Source: Beroe forskalii (Eukaryota > Ctenophora > Nuda > Beroida > Beroidae). From it: DNA of 64,000 nucleotides. The stretch lies in contig WFMF01000509.1 of NCBI GenBank assembly GCA_011033025.1, positions 55,181-119,180 on the forward strand, read 5' to 3'. The notes beneath the pieces are model-generated. The model worked only from the letters and a program-made list of their open reading frames with translations, searched no databases and was not told where the DNA came from. A program made the position numbers and the translations under genes. Positions 43,173 to 56,260 of the stretch are shown in pieces. The first letter of the stretch is position 1, and each line of letters opens with the position of its first letter.

Positions 43173-46100
43173 TCACCCGTCCATTTCCAACTTTACCGTG
43201 CTTGGAGATGTCCTTTTCTCGGCGGGCTGGGTCTCTGGGGCAGGGGTCGTCGCTACTGTGCCGCTTGCTGCGGGCGTCTGGGAAACTGCCTGAAACGGAA
43301 ACTGTGGTTGCTAAAACAAGCTTGGGAGGAGTATAATCATTATTTTGATTTGATGAAGTTTTTCAGTTTTTGAATTTAAGTTTTTGGGGTCACAAAATTT
43401 TTGGTTTCTGACATGGACTTAGTTGAATGTTTTGAGTGTACAAATGGATTTACAAGACATGACAATCTAATACCTTTTGACTTAGTTGAATAAAAATAAA
43501 ATATTTAGAGAAAATATATTTAAAAAATAATTAACAAAACATCTTTCGTCGGCTACTGATCATGTATAAGATTGATTTATACTCTCCTAAAATATTATAT
43601 TTTACATCCTCCCCCTGAATCCCCAATTGGTGCGCTATACTTCACTCAAAGCTCTTTTAGAATTTTCAGATCCCGCTGAGCCGAGGATTATTTCCCATAT
43701 CTTTAGTCCCCCAAATTTATTGTCCACTTTTCATTATCTAATACAATAGAATCTAATTACGCGTACAGTGGTTCATTAACGTTATATTTATAAAGTAATA
43801 ACCTTGAGGAGGCTGAAGTGAATACCACGCCACTTTAATATGTGTTCTCGACTAAACACTCGTTTATTATGAATTGGAATACACTGAACGAGGCAAATCA
43901 CCTCGTCGCTCGTCATGGGTTATATTTCCAAGGTCGTGTGCGGAAATTAGGATTAGGCCAGGGAATGTCATCAACTGAATCAAGTTAAACCCTGATAATG
44001 ACGTCACTCAATATTCTTACTGGTGATATTCATGAGCTATTCTACCTTCGCACACGCAAACAGTTTTATACTACATATCTATCTCCGGAGGCGCATTACT
44101 CAAATTAAATTAACAATTCCCAGTACAAATGCATGAGAGGAGAAGTGGACGGGGAGTGGGGGATGATAGAGTATATATTTGTCATTTGTTAATCGTTCAG
44201 ATAATTCCTGCCAATGATATGAAGACTCGGAGCATGCGTCAGACTGAGTGCGATCTCTATTATATTTAGGAGGGTCTAAGAAGAGAATAAGAAGGTCTAA
44301 GAAGTGAATAAATGGGTCTTATTCTTAGGGGAGAGTGGGTCTAAGGAGAATCTTAGAATAGGAATAGGAACTGAACTGGTGACAAGAGGGTCCAAGAAAA
44401 TGAGTAAAATTCCACCATTTTCCTGAAAGGACAAAAACTCAAAAACATCTGTGAGGAGATCCATTAGATTATCTGAGAAATGGGAGGATGGGCTTTGGAG
44501 AATTTTAGATAAGTAGATAAAATCGCCAATGGCCTACATTCTATAGTCCCCCTTGCCTATTATACCATTTATCAAAATATTTAATTCATGTGGAAGGGCA
44601 TATATAATTATTCAAATACCTACCCCTTACTAAAAACCTAGCTGTCATAAAACGCGAATAATAATGCGCTCATGAATGAGTGAGTAGTGGTCAGATGACC
44701 TAAAACCAATGCGCTGAGAGATGATAATAAGATGGGTTGGCTCTGGCACGAATCAGAGCCTTTATGACCCGATCCCTTGGAAAATAATAGTGATCGAAGT
44801 GCTAATAATCACGGGGAGATGATGATGAGAGATGACAGACTGGATTGATGGTGATGAGCAGAATATATAGGTATATGATCATGTCAGATCTGTGAGAATG
44901 ATGACAGTTGGTGTTTATCTACTGATGACCTTCCCCTCTCTCTCTCCCTCCCTTCTCCTCCCCGCCCCTTCCATATATTTACATATATATCATAAAATAT
45001 GTGTGTGTCTTTATATTATATCCTGCTGTCCTTACACTCATACCATAAGTATATGTTGAGCCATAGGATACTACTGATTGTGGGATAGAGTTCGAGATCA
45101 TAATTGGGGCAATACGAATGGATTGAGTTGTTGTGAGGCTGGCGTGGTGGTGTGTGTAAGTGTGTGGGTGTTAGGGGATCTTTAGGCTGCACCAGAGATA
45201 TATCGCGAGATATTATATATATTGGGCATTTTGAGATTTATGATAAACATAATATTCTAAGAATTCGACTCGAGGAAAACATCCAAGCTCTTGTCCTCAA
45301 AATCAGCTCTGTTAATAAGGGCCAAGGCGGAAAGATAGCTGCCAATCTGTGTCGTTACAATTTCTAATTGGCCGTTGCAGATTGGTCCCATAACGCTTTT
45401 TTATTATGTTTCAAGGGCACCAAAAGGCAGCGATAACTCACGAAATTCTTGAAAAAGTTTGCTAGCAGCCGCCCAGAATGGAAACGGGAGTATTTCCTTG
45501 GTTTTGTGCCATTTCCTTTGCATTGTGCAGAGAGCACCGCTAAACTCTCAAAACTTTCTTCAAATTGCCCTGCACCAATTATTCCCTTTTGACATCGATA
45601 TTTATAGAGCAATTTGAACGTTTTGACATTTATTGGGATACTAGCGCACTACGGTAAAATGTCAAAGTTGGCATTTACCCAAGTCATGTCCAGATTCCCT
45701 AACTATATTTGACGAATACACCACAGCATCGAACTATTGACATGGACAAATTCCCTGGAACTATGAAAATTACTGTCGCACATCGCATCGTAGTGTCATT
45801 TTTCCATGTCATTGACTACCTTACATTATCCGCCTTCCTTCTAATCATCACATACATTTTACCAGTAAATGCCCTCAAAAGTTAAGGGAATCATTCGCTA
45901 GCGAGCAAAAATCTCACCTAAAATTTGTTCTGTGCTCAAATTGTCAAACTGGTATTCCAAAATACCGAGAAGAACGCCTGCAATGTATCAGAATGAAGGA
46001 TTTTACTCGCCAGATCATGTATAGATCGGCATATAATGCCGGTAAACATAGCATCAGTTGCAATGTATCACATGGATATTGTATCTGTATTTTAGAGTTG

Positions 46101-49100
46101 TAGAAGGATCATGTCATGCCTGGCAGAGTGAATGAGGATACTATCATGTGGCAGCAGCCGGCTACCCAGAGCCCGGACTTTCATCTTATCAGCGTCCTTT
46201 GCCCTGAGGATGGACTGAGGATTCCATCAGACTATGTCATGGAATGATGTACAATGCCCCTATCATTATTCATTACCCATCCTAAGATTTAGACGTTTTA
46301 GTTTTTGAAATCGGTCACGAGTATTGCGATCGAGATAAGAGATTCATTCCAAAATCTGATCTGCATGAGGACTTTCAGGGCAACCGGCCAGTTTTGTAAT
46401 CAAATCATGAGACAGGTTTAACCCCGGAAGTAGCTATGAAGCACATGTCGCAAAGTTATCCAATTCATTAAAAGTTTCTAATAATAGTCACTCCCTATTT
46501 GAATAACAAGATGAGACCTGCACCCTTAAAATCGTGAGAAAGTTACCATTCACCGCCCAAGACTGCCCTAATTATACCTCAGTTGATATGATATTCTCTT
46601 TGTTTTGTTGAAATTACTAGCCGACAAGACATCTCGAAACCCGCCGTGACACATGACAAATCCGATTCATGATGGTGGAGCTGATGGGGGAGAAGGCGAC
46701 CTTAGTTCACTATTCGAGAACAATGGAGAGTTGCTCCTCAAAAAGAACAAGAACCCTGATAACATCCTCCTCAACATCCTCCTTGGTGCTGCTGAAGATG
46801 CTGACAACTCCTCCTCCTCCTCCTCCTCCTCTTCCTCTTCTATCCTCGTTTACGAGGAGTGCTTCCTGACTCGCATCCTCGTTATCCCGTGTCTCCTAAC
46901 CATGTTCCTGTCCTCCGTCCTCCTTATCTATCTCATTCGGAGGTATCTCCGGGGGGAGGGTGGAACCTCTCTCTACTTCTCCGTTATCATCTACTCCTGC
47001 TCGCAGATCGTCCTTTTTCGGTGTAATCATCCTGGATATCATCCTGGCTTCCTGGTCCCTCACTTCCCTCCTTTTCTGTAAGATCAGGAGCACTTCGGAG
47101 GTTTTTGTGTTGGTGTTGGCTGCCTACTCCATTCTGGTTATGACAGGTGTCCGGTTCATATTCATCCACAGACCGCTGCACTACCGAGCTATTCTCAAGC
47201 TGAGATACCAGTGGGCTTTGGAGGTAATCAAACTAATTTTCTCGGCTGCCCTAGCTCTAACCCCTCTCATGGGACTCTGTGGTATCAGCATTGAGGACGG
47301 AACCTTCTGCCACTTTGAGACAGGCGGAGATTCCTGTGTTGTGTTCCATGTTCTATGCACAGGTCTGGGAATAATCTTTCCTGTGGTAGCAACAACAGCG
47401 CTGTATGTGGTTATCTATCGGACTGTCTTACGACTGAGAGCAAGTCAGAAGTGGTTGGAACCCTCAGTTCCCAGTAGTTCACTGTCACAGAAGACAGACA
47501 GGTCTTCTGAAAGTACCCAAAGAACTGGAACTCGCAGTAGTAGCAGTAAATCAATGAATCATACAGTGTCTCAAACCAGCGGTGTCTCCAGTAGCAAATC
47601 AATGAACCATACAGTGTCTCAAACCAGCGGTGTCTCCAGTAGCAAATCAATGAACCATACAGTGTCTCAAACCAGCGGTGTCACAAGTTGCAAGTCAAAG
47701 GTGGTGTCGCAATCCAGCAGTGCCTCAAATCACACAGTTTCTAACACATCTGAAAAGAGAGATAACCTGAATGAGGGAGAAGGTAAGGAGGCAGAAATCG
47801 AGCTGATGTTGGATGGTAGACAACAAACCTCAGAGCAGAAGGAAAGAAAGGGTTCTGTATTGTCAAAGCTCTGTCAAAACGCCGTTGCACCCCTCCCTAC
47901 ATCAACAGCGGACTCTCTTACCCTTGCCAACTCAGCCATCACTCCCGTCACTTTCTCATCCATCTCACAGGAAACCCAGGATAAGCGGATGACATTTCGG
48001 AAGAGCATTTCTCAGACCAGCTCCAACGTAACTCGGATGATTTCGAGGCGGAGACTCCAAAGCACCCTCCGTATCATGGCCAGGGAGTCCCGGGCAGTTC
48101 CTTGGTCCATCATGGCCGTTCTGATCCTCTACATCATGACAACAGTGCCGTGGGTTGCTCTGATAGTTGCCCCTCACCTTTGGTTCACGGAAATATCGGG
48201 AGAACTGAGACTCGCGCTGGACTTGAAGTATTCCGTGATGTTTTTAGGTGTTGCCTGCTCGCCCATTGCAACTATAGTCACCAATAAAGCGCTGAGAAAA
48301 GCGTTTTGGAGACTGGTTTACTCTATGAAGAAGAGATGATGGGGACAAAGGTGTAAAATAAGTTTTCTCAGCTTTTGGATCCAAAAGGATTCTTTTAATC
48401 CGAACTTTTGGGAATTGTAATGGTTTGCTGTCTAATGTATATGTCTATTAAGTAGTAGATAATATTTCAATGATCATAAATTTATGTCAAAAATTATATG
48501 GTCCGATTCTAATCAAATTGCTTTAAACGATGAACAAATGCTGACACGGGCTGACGGAGTTGACATATGAGTGCTGTGCTAATATGAAAAAACATATATT
48601 TTGTCTCATTCATAAATTATCATATTATCATTATCATTCTGGTACAAGGTCGAGCTTTTTCTATTTAATTATTTGACCACACTACTCCATCGAGTCATTG
48701 TCCTGTGTTACCGCAACAATGACATGTTAACAATTGTCTCACATATTTGTAGCTATATGATAATCTGCTAGTAATCATGTCCTGGATGCCGAGGTGATAT
48801 GAGGTTAGCATAAGGTTGAGTGTGTCCCATGACCAATGAAATTGCCTTTACGTCTGGTGACCCTGTCTCTATATTTTCGGCGAGTTCCTCGATATAGAAA
48901 AGTACAAAAAGGCAAAAAACACGTCCTGGGGATTCAGCCACCTAATAAAGATTGAATCAATCTTGTCCAAAATAAATCAATAGAAAGAATATCATTTCAA
49001 CACAAGATTCCGCTCATATGAAGGGAAAATATTTTCATTGTGTTTGAATTTATATCACTTTATGGCCGTGGGAATTTTTTCTCATGACAAAATATTAAAA

Positions 49101-52100
49101 ATGCTTTCAATTCAATAACATCATCGTTGTCCCAATGAAAAGAACATTTCGTTGTGTTTGAATAGAATCAGCATGTAAATTGTAAACTGACCTGGATGAG
49201 TCCAGAAAACATGGTTTCCATCTTTCGGTAATGTTCGCTTTCCATCATCAGTCTTTTCTCCTCCGCTTCCAGCTGGAATCTGAATCGTTTGTGCTCCAAA
49301 TCGAGGGATCTTTCCTGCGAAATTGTAAGGGAAATGTTATAATTTAGATGTTATAATTTTATTATGAGAAGCTTCACTAGAATCGTAATTTGGTATTTTT
49401 AGAATGAGCTAGGTGAGCGTTCCCGAAAATTTTTTGCAGATATAATGAGTAGAATAAAAGTTCTCACTGCCGTAGAATAGTTAAACTCAATAGTTCAACT
49501 TTTATTTTTGTACGATTTGCTAAAAAATTTTCTCTTTATCTTTTTTATCTAACCTGACTTTCTCTGAGAATCTTGACTGCCTCCTGTGTGCAGGATACAA
49601 CTTGAGACAGGGCTGTGAGGAGAGCAATCTGCTCAGTTTTACACGACGTGTCAATGGACACCAGCCGAGCTGTCTGCTCTGTCGTCGGACTAGTGGAGCC
49701 GTTAGTCGCCGTTGCCATGGTTACCGGCGATCGTGTTGCCATGGTTACGGGTGACCGTGTTGCCATGGTTACGGGCGAGTCCATAACGAGGTCAACGACT
49801 TCGGATTGCGGACTTTCGAGCCTCCGACGTTTGCTGGCTGCGGCGAAAGAAAACATGAGGAAAGAGAAAAGAGAAGAAAACAAGCTGCGACTCTGTGAAA
49901 TGGTGTGAACAAAGAGCTAATATAAAATGATATTATATACAGTTTACAATACGGCCGCCGCTGTGCGGAGATCTCAGATTGAGAGGCTTTCCTACGAATG
50001 ATCTGTGTCAAAGACTGCCAAGATTACACGTAGTTATTGTTCTTCAAGTTTAACTAACATTTCGAGTCTTCACACATTAGAGATGCTGCAGGTCAAGCTA
50101 TCATGACGGCGGCATTGTGTTCAATATAAATATAATGTCAGAGCATCTGTTACTGGTGGCGATGAAATATGACATCACTATCACAGCTTAAAATTACCAA
50201 AGACTACGTCGACCTGCCTACTGCTCTACCTCGGAGCATATAGTATATTATGAATAACTTCTGTCGATGATCAATGTTATAAGGAGTTAAGGACGGGGAG
50301 GGAGAAGGTGCTAATTTGGCAGCAGCTCGCTGCCCTCCTCCCTGGGCGGTAATGTCTCTGGAAGAGTGATGTGACCCTCCCATCTTTAGTTTTATTATCT
50401 CGTTATTAAGGAATATATATACTGTATATCCTAGCCGCCCCTCCTCCCGCTTCTCTTGCCCCTTCTTTTAACACATATAATATGATATACTAGGTCAGGG
50501 TGTTTATATTATATAGATTGCTTGTTAGCTGGAATAAAGCAGCTCTTAATGAACAACAACAGCATGCACCTGGGTTAATGCGCCCCTGCCAATGGCTCAG
50601 TAGGGGAGAAATCTATACTTGGCTTCCCCTCCTACTTTAGCTGATATAGTATGAGTAATTCACTAATTCATTCATAGGCCCTGCCATCTAGATTATACAT
50701 ATGACAGATTATATATAGATCATTCATTTGTAGATTTTGCAGCCCCTCTATAATCGTTGAATTGATCATTCATTCTCGCAGCCCGGGTGCGTTATATTAA
50801 TCAGGCGAATGTTCAAGTGGGGAGGAGGCTGGGGAGGGATTGAGAAGGGGGCGTTCCCAGTTCCTGATAGTGTGAATAAGAGCAGCAGTTCCTGCTTATA
50901 TAGGAGCAGCAGTTCCTGCTAATATAGGAGCAGTGTGTGAATCATATCCTGGGTGAATCTGTGCTGCTGCCAAACAGTCCGACAGTCCGTCATGTTCATG
51001 AGTGGTGGAATAAAGCTTAGAACTGGATCTATGCTGGAGATACAATGGATTCTTCCTGGTACTTGGGGGATTCAATGGATTCCAGGGACTCAGGGACGTG
51101 AGGTTATTAAAATAACAATGGAAGAATGGAATGACATTAATCCGGTATCTTGGCTTCAAGGTGGTCTACTGGAGTATACAAAAGACATGGTCAGAATAAT
51201 TGGCTTAGTCAGAATAATTGGCTAAGGCAGAATAATTGAACTCATATTTTGGCCAGATGGTGCGATCTCAATTACTTCACGCGAGTTCTTAAGAAATTTG
51301 AAATCGAAGCCACTGCCAACATTTCCAAATAAACTATTACTGCCCAAGGGAGATTCTTCCATTACTCCCAAAGATTGAAAACCTTCAATGAAACACAAGA
51401 TGAAGAAAATCTCGACACTAATTTCTATTGACTTTGAGTGCCTCTACTATTTCAAAACATAAGATGAGTAACTCGTAAGTCCTGTAGTGGCTAAGTTTTC
51501 TATATGAAGCATTATTAACTGGAGAAAAGATTTATCATAAGCAGTGTGAAGTGTTGTCATTATCTGACTTTAAAGTGGTCAATAGCTGACGACAGAGCCG
51601 TCAATTCCTCTCACGCAACCTGACCAATGAGTCACAATAGAATGAAAGTCTGACACGTTAAAATAGACACGAAGTTATATTTCACTATTATTCTATTAAA
51701 CGTAGACAATGCAATTGTGTCATTTACTTATAAAACAGTTGCCTTGGAAATGGGTGGGTAAAACATCGAACGCGACTTTTTCATGAGTAAAGAGAGCAAT
51801 AAAATCTACTCGTTCGCACCTCTAAAGTTGATGTGGTGATTACGGTATTCCTCAATCAAGTCGCAAGCCTTAGCCTACTTAGCCTCTGCTTTCCTAAACC
51901 GTCAATTACCGATTTACAGCCTTGGTCTTGTAGGGATCTGTATATGAATTATGAAAGGTGCACAAATTTCAGATTTTTTATTCTGGAAATTTTGGTAAAT
52001 TGGCTTTATTTGAGTATTTGCAGATTCATGGGGGCTTATGAAAGTTTGAACGCACTCTTCAAGATTGTAAGACCTGTATGTTTTCCATAAAACATCCATG

Positions 52101-54028
52101 GTATAAACTCTTCAAGAGTAAGAGCATTGACTTTCTTGACACATTCATTGCTCTGAAAATTACTGAGACATCGAATTTCTCATGAATTATCGTCCTGCGT
52201 TATTTCAACACCAAATGCTCCATTTACACTGAACATTTTCGGTATAAGTCAAAAATAATATTCATCTATCGGAGCGGAATTTACTGTCGCCAAACTTGGT
52301 TTTGGGAGGATAGAAGTCGCAAATTAACCATAGCAATAACTCAATAACAGATCGCCAAAATCATGATTTCATATTATGCTGAATTATGTTATGTTGATTC
52401 ATGAGTTCATGAAGATGAAGTCATGTACGGAAGTTCCAAAATCCCACATAATCATTAGAAGTGAAAATCATGGAATTTCTAGTACAATTTTCACATCACA
52501 GCTATCAGTGAATGTAAATCTGCTTCTTGCCGGATGCCAGATATTTTGATTTTCTTGTCAGAAGTATTAGAATAGAAGTAAGACAAAATACACATTTCCG
52601 ATGATATTGGTCATGAAATAGAACAATTTTCTGGAATGAAATTTGCCATAATTCTCCGATAGATATCTCAGATAACTATGATTAGAATTCTCTCATGATT
52701 AGGGAAACAACCGGAAGTAATCATTCCTTAATTTCCATCATATCTTAGTTTCCTACCAACTTGCTCAGATCATAATCTTAATGACCCGCAGCTCGTCTGT
52801 AAACGATAACTGTAACGTTGTATTGAGTCGCAAATTAATAACACGGTATGGACAAGTGGATGTGACTTGGGTAAATTTACTAATTTATTGAACTGGATGT
52901 ATTCTCCTTAAGTCAGAACAGTTCTTGAAGGAATTCTTAGAAAAGCGGAAAGTTAGAATGGCAGTCAATTATCAGAACAGATTTGCATGGAAAGAAGCTT
53001 TGGAAAGTTATGGAATTAGACCTATAGAATGCAGAATTTTGGAAGACTATCTGCTGAGGACCGAAGCTGGCAATAAATGAAAGTTGTAGACTTAATACAC
53101 TAGACCAAACTTTGGCTTCAGTCTTTCAAGATACGGAGGAGAAATTCAATGTCATATGCAACTTTAGACAGCCGAAATTTCCAAATTGAAGATCCCGTCC
53201 TACCTATAGGTAGTTTCGAACGCAAACCTACGTATCTACGAACCCTGATTAAATTACATGGAAAATTCAATGTCAAGAATGTCGAACTGTGGAGTACGGT
53301 GATCTCAAGGCTTCACTGCTGTAGTCTATCAAAGGCTCTTGCAAAGTGAGATCAGCGTTGACTATGAATCCCAACCGATCCTACGAATGCATTTACAAGA
53401 ATTGCAAAATAATAAGATCCAACACGTTTTCACTTAGTAGAACTATGAATTTCCATTCTTTGGCACATAACGCTTTCAAGCGGTAAGACTTTCATGAAAA
53501 ATTTTCAAACCTTGTCGACCTTAGGTGTTAGAAATTATCCCAGAATATGGCTAAAATTTCACTCTATGATATTTATTTGCACAACAGTTCAAAATTTTTA
53601 ATGAAGTAGTTCGTGATGAATAAGGACCAACAAACATGCAAAAAAACAAAGGAGCAGTGATAAAACAACAGGGAATACTATTACTACACAGAATGTATTA
53701 TTGCACTTCAATAATGTACATTCAAAAGACAAACAAAAGATTGTACTGTAATACAAAATATTTTAATTCTAAAGAAAGTGCATCCCAGAGAATATGCAAG
53801 TTATATCAACCAACCACTCTCAATTCTAAAGAAAGTGTATCCCTTAGGATATGCTATATAATATCTACCTACCACTCCTGAGAACATGCTTTATATCAAC
53901 CTACCACTCCCTGAGAACATGCTTTTTATCAACCTACCACTCTCGATGAGTGCTGCCGCATCAGCGCTGATTGTACTGCAGTCAGCGATGGTCGAAGCTG
54001 TCAAAGTCAGGGCATCCAAGGACGACAT
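43173..54028 (-). CDS. Predicted small nuclear coiled-coil protein (four exons)
   Basis: Minus-strand model: exon 1 54028-53938 (ATG), exon 2 49837-49554, exon 3 49314-49192, exon 4 43289-43173 (TGA). All junctions are GT-AG and in phase (1, 0, 0), giving about 204 residues. Exon 2 has a basic KRRR motif near its start, three tandem SPVTMAT units encoded by a 24-bp repeat, and a helix (EQIALLTALSQVVS..AVKILRESQ). Exon 3 is a charged helix typical of coiled coils (FQLEAEEKRLMMESEHYRKM), reminiscent of the C-terminal part of Myb/SANT-like transcription-factor-type proteins. Exon 4 is Thr/Pro-rich. No DNA-binding domain is seen. Exons 2 and 3 are the best supported; exon 1 and the 5.9 kb last intron rest on phase and splice signals only. 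The GPCR at 46653-48339 lies inside the last intron on the other strand. Confidence 0.4.
43956..44007 (-). repeat. 51-bp CRE/GATA-like element, copy E
   Basis: On the minus strand GTGACGTCATTATCAGGGTT, TAACTTG, CAGTTGATGACA, GGCC at the end (52 bp). Confidence 0.7.
46653..48339 (+). CDS. Class A-like GPCR with one frameshift
   Basis: ATG at 46653, stop at 48337-48339. 1687 nt equals 562 codons plus one base, so one extra base is present. The frame is 0 up to about 47018 (acidic/Ser-rich N-terminus with a TCC-encoded poly-Ser, TM1 LTRILVIPCLLTMFLSSVLL). It then continues in frame +1 (end of TM2 onward). The likely site is the T5 run at 47014-47018. After removing one base, GPCR geometry is normal: a Trp 8 residues before TM3 Cys, and Cys-to-Arg spacing of 25 (FCKI..GVRF, Arg3.50). 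TM6 has TTVPW and TM7 has CSPIATIV in place of NPxxY. Loop 3 is very long and contains three exact-period 16-residue repeats (SKSMNHTVSQTSG, 47542-47685). Predicted size 561 residues. Ligand unknown. Confidence 0.75.
46808..46842 (+). repeat. TCC microsatellite encoding poly-Ser
   Basis: About 11 TCC/TCT codons in the GPCR N-terminus. Confidence 0.85.
47542..47685 (+). repeat. Three 48-bp in-frame repeats in the GPCR third loop
   Basis: Units at 47542-47589, 47590-47637 and 47638-47685 differ at only a few bases. 48 bp keeps the frame and adds 16 residues per unit. Confidence 0.95.
48340..49191. other. Non-coding sequence downstream of the GPCR
   Basis: AT-rich, with no gene. It belongs to the last intron of the minus-strand coiled-coil gene if that model is right. 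No clear AATAAA was found close to the GPCR stop. Confidence 0.5.
50169..50218 (+). repeat. 51-bp CRE/GATA-like element, copy H
   Basis: ATGACATCACTATCACAG, CTTAAAAT, AGACTACGTCGACCTGCC (GCC at 48-50). Confidence 0.6.
50219..53770. other. Non-coding region (candidate first intron of the coiled-coil gene)
   Basis: Only AT-rich unique sequence and copy J of the CRE/GATA-like element. Small ORFs (50953-51225, 51833-52090, 53149-53349) lack any coding signature. Confidence 0.5.
51551..51599 (+). repeat. 51-bp CRE/GATA-like element, copy J
   Basis: GTGTTGTCATTATCTGAC, TTTAAAGTGG, CAATAGCTGACGAC, GCC (47-49). Confidence 0.6.
53771..53940. repeat. Tandem repeat containing the exon-1 donor site
   Basis: Irregular 30-60-bp units with TATATCAACCTACCACTC or close variants. 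On the minus strand each contains GAGTGGTAGGTTG-like sequence, the same as the predicted donor at 53938/53937. Confidence 0.7.
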
Positions 54029-54516
54029 CCTTTCAGATGTAAAAAGGCGCGGGAGTTGGTGTGTGGAGAGAATCTTGCGGGTTGAGAGAATCTTGCGGGT
54101 TGAAAGAATATCTTGTGGGTCGATACACGATCCGGTTGTCAGGAGATACAGTCACAACAAACTGATCAAAGAGCGAGATCTATAGAATTCGTATTCAAGT
54201 ACAGCAGCTGTGAGTTGGTTTCGGTTCAGTTGAACAGAACGAATATAGTGCGGCAGGTATACTCAAACACAAAGGAAGGTTGGGTATATTAACGAGAGAA
54301 GAAGTGAGGTAACGAAGGGAATATGCCCGTGAGGGGTAAATGATTGACGGGTTCCCCGCTAGATGATGGTGGATGAGAGAGAGAGGTAGTGAGGAGCTGG
54401 CGATGGTTAGTGTCTTTGGCTAGCAAGAGAAAAACAGCTCCTTTCCCTACTCATCAGCTCATTGCTCGACTATTGTACGAAGCAGGGCCCGGTGAGCGTG
54501 ATTGTCTTAGCATTGC

Positions 54517-54538
54517 GTCACGTGACGGATCACGTGAC
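54517..54538. promoter_or_regulatory. Paired CACGTGAC sites
   Basis: GTCACGTGAC at 54517-54526 and CACGTGAC at 54531-54538. The first equals the CLEAR-type motif recognised in vertebrates by TFEB-family factors at lysosomal genes. The nearest downstream gene is lysosomal-type MANBA, but 2.4 kb away. Confidence 0.35.
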
Positions 54539-55397
54539 AGTCAGCTCCTCCACATGGGACACCCGCCTGCCGAATGGTTATGTGGGACGAAGAACCTGAC
54601 CGCAGGACATTGACCAGTGCTCGACGAACGACATTCTGAAATATAATTACACCGGGCAGCCCTAATAATTTCAACGACAAACGACGTACTGACATAGTGG
54701 AACTGAAAGAAAAGAAACGACGACGCGCAAGGAAAATATAACAGCTCCTACTCCTGCTTAGTATATATATATATATGATTTAAATTAGTGATTGCTTGGC
54801 AATGGTGGGGTGATTAGCCGACTCGACTGCCGCGCGCGCCCTGAACATCCAGTGATCTGAGAATGCTTAATGTCTGCCTGATGTCTAATGTCGAACTACG
54901 GTCACTGCTATATTACTGTAGAAGTAGCACTAGCAGTACATCATCACAGAAGTGGTGTATATTAGTATAATATGTACCGTTGTGGTGTGGTAGGAGTAGT
55001 GATACCAGTGGTAACACTAGCCATCTTCTAGTAGGAGGAGGAGATATCACTGAGTGTTATAATACGTGCATCATCATCATCATCTTATCATGATGCCTCT
55101 TCTCTCTCACTCCCTGCTGATACCCAACCCATCAGTTATAATCTGTATATCAACGACAAGTGTTGTGTGTGCGCCACAAGTTAACAGCTCTATAACATAT
55201 ACGTAGAAGATAATAATTATAAGCCTGCAGAGAGGGGAGGTCATTGGCTCGCCAGCCGCCAGATTTCTGTCCTTTGTCTCTACTGTTCCCTGTACTAAAG
55301 CCATTGATATATATTATTTATAATATAAATTTAAAGAGGCAAAGCAGCTGCAGCAAATGATAATGACCCTGTCGAGGAGAAGGAGGATGAGAAGGCA

Positions 55398-55433
55398 TGA
55401 TGGGAGGAGGAGGAGGAGGAGGAGGAGGAGGAG
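55398..55433. repeat. (GGA)n microsatellite
   Basis: About 11 GGA units ending in GGGGGC. Confidence 0.9.
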
Positions 55434-56209
55434 GGGGCAATAGACCAGACTATCTACCCAGGATTCTCTTCCCCGTTCTAGACGCTGCCCAGACTTACCA
55501 CTACTACCACCAGCCCTACTACTGATATATAAATATACATGTGTCCTATGAAACGTCCTGAGCACTGGCAGCCGGACTAAACCAGCTCTCTGCACCGGAC
55601 TAAGGCACAGAAGTGCACCTGATACGGTGCGTGTCCGGTCTGGCCTACTACTCGCGTGGCCGTGCAGCTAACTGCCGAGTATTAGTATAGTTTAATAAAA
55701 CGCATGGTTAGCTTTGTGTTGTACTACTGGTAGTGGTGGATTATCATGTACTGGATTTTAATATATATGCGGTGATTATATTTTCAGAAAATGTATTTTG
55801 TGATTAATATCAGCATTATAGCTGAGTGTATTTTAGGATTTCCCTGGAGAATATTACTGGTTTTGATGATTCTGCTGAGCTTGACCAGACAATGTCCATA
55901 TCATGATGATGACGGGTGGGGGAAGAACTGTACAGCTGCTGAACAGCAGTTCTAGATCAATGATTAAGCTAGTTTAGGGAGACTAGAATGAGATCTGCAA
56001 TCATGTATATATTGCAGTAGCAGCAGCCAGCGTTAGCTGATGATATCAGTAATATCGTGAGCTAGTGAGTCTCGCATAGTGTCTCGTCCAATTCATACGG
56101 ATGCTGAACTAAATCCCGCGTTGCATGTCTGTTATCTCCCATCCTTTCCGCCAAGTCCACGATGAGAGAGAGAACCAATATGAACCGGATGGATAAGGAT
56201 ACTGCTGCA

Positions 56210-56260
56210 GGCACATCACCGTCATCACCACACCACTTTAAACCCTGATAATGACGTCAC
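56210..56260 (-). repeat. 51-bp CRE/GATA-like element, copy F
   Basis: On the minus strand GTGACGTCATTATCAGGGTT, TAAAGTGG, GGTGATGACGG, TGCC at position 51. One of the best-preserved copies. Confidence 0.75.

Noticed and set aside
45152-45612. Small facing ORFs (71 and 82 codons)
   Set aside because: No domain, no splice partners and no start context; the minus ORF is Lys/Ser-rich but unsupported.
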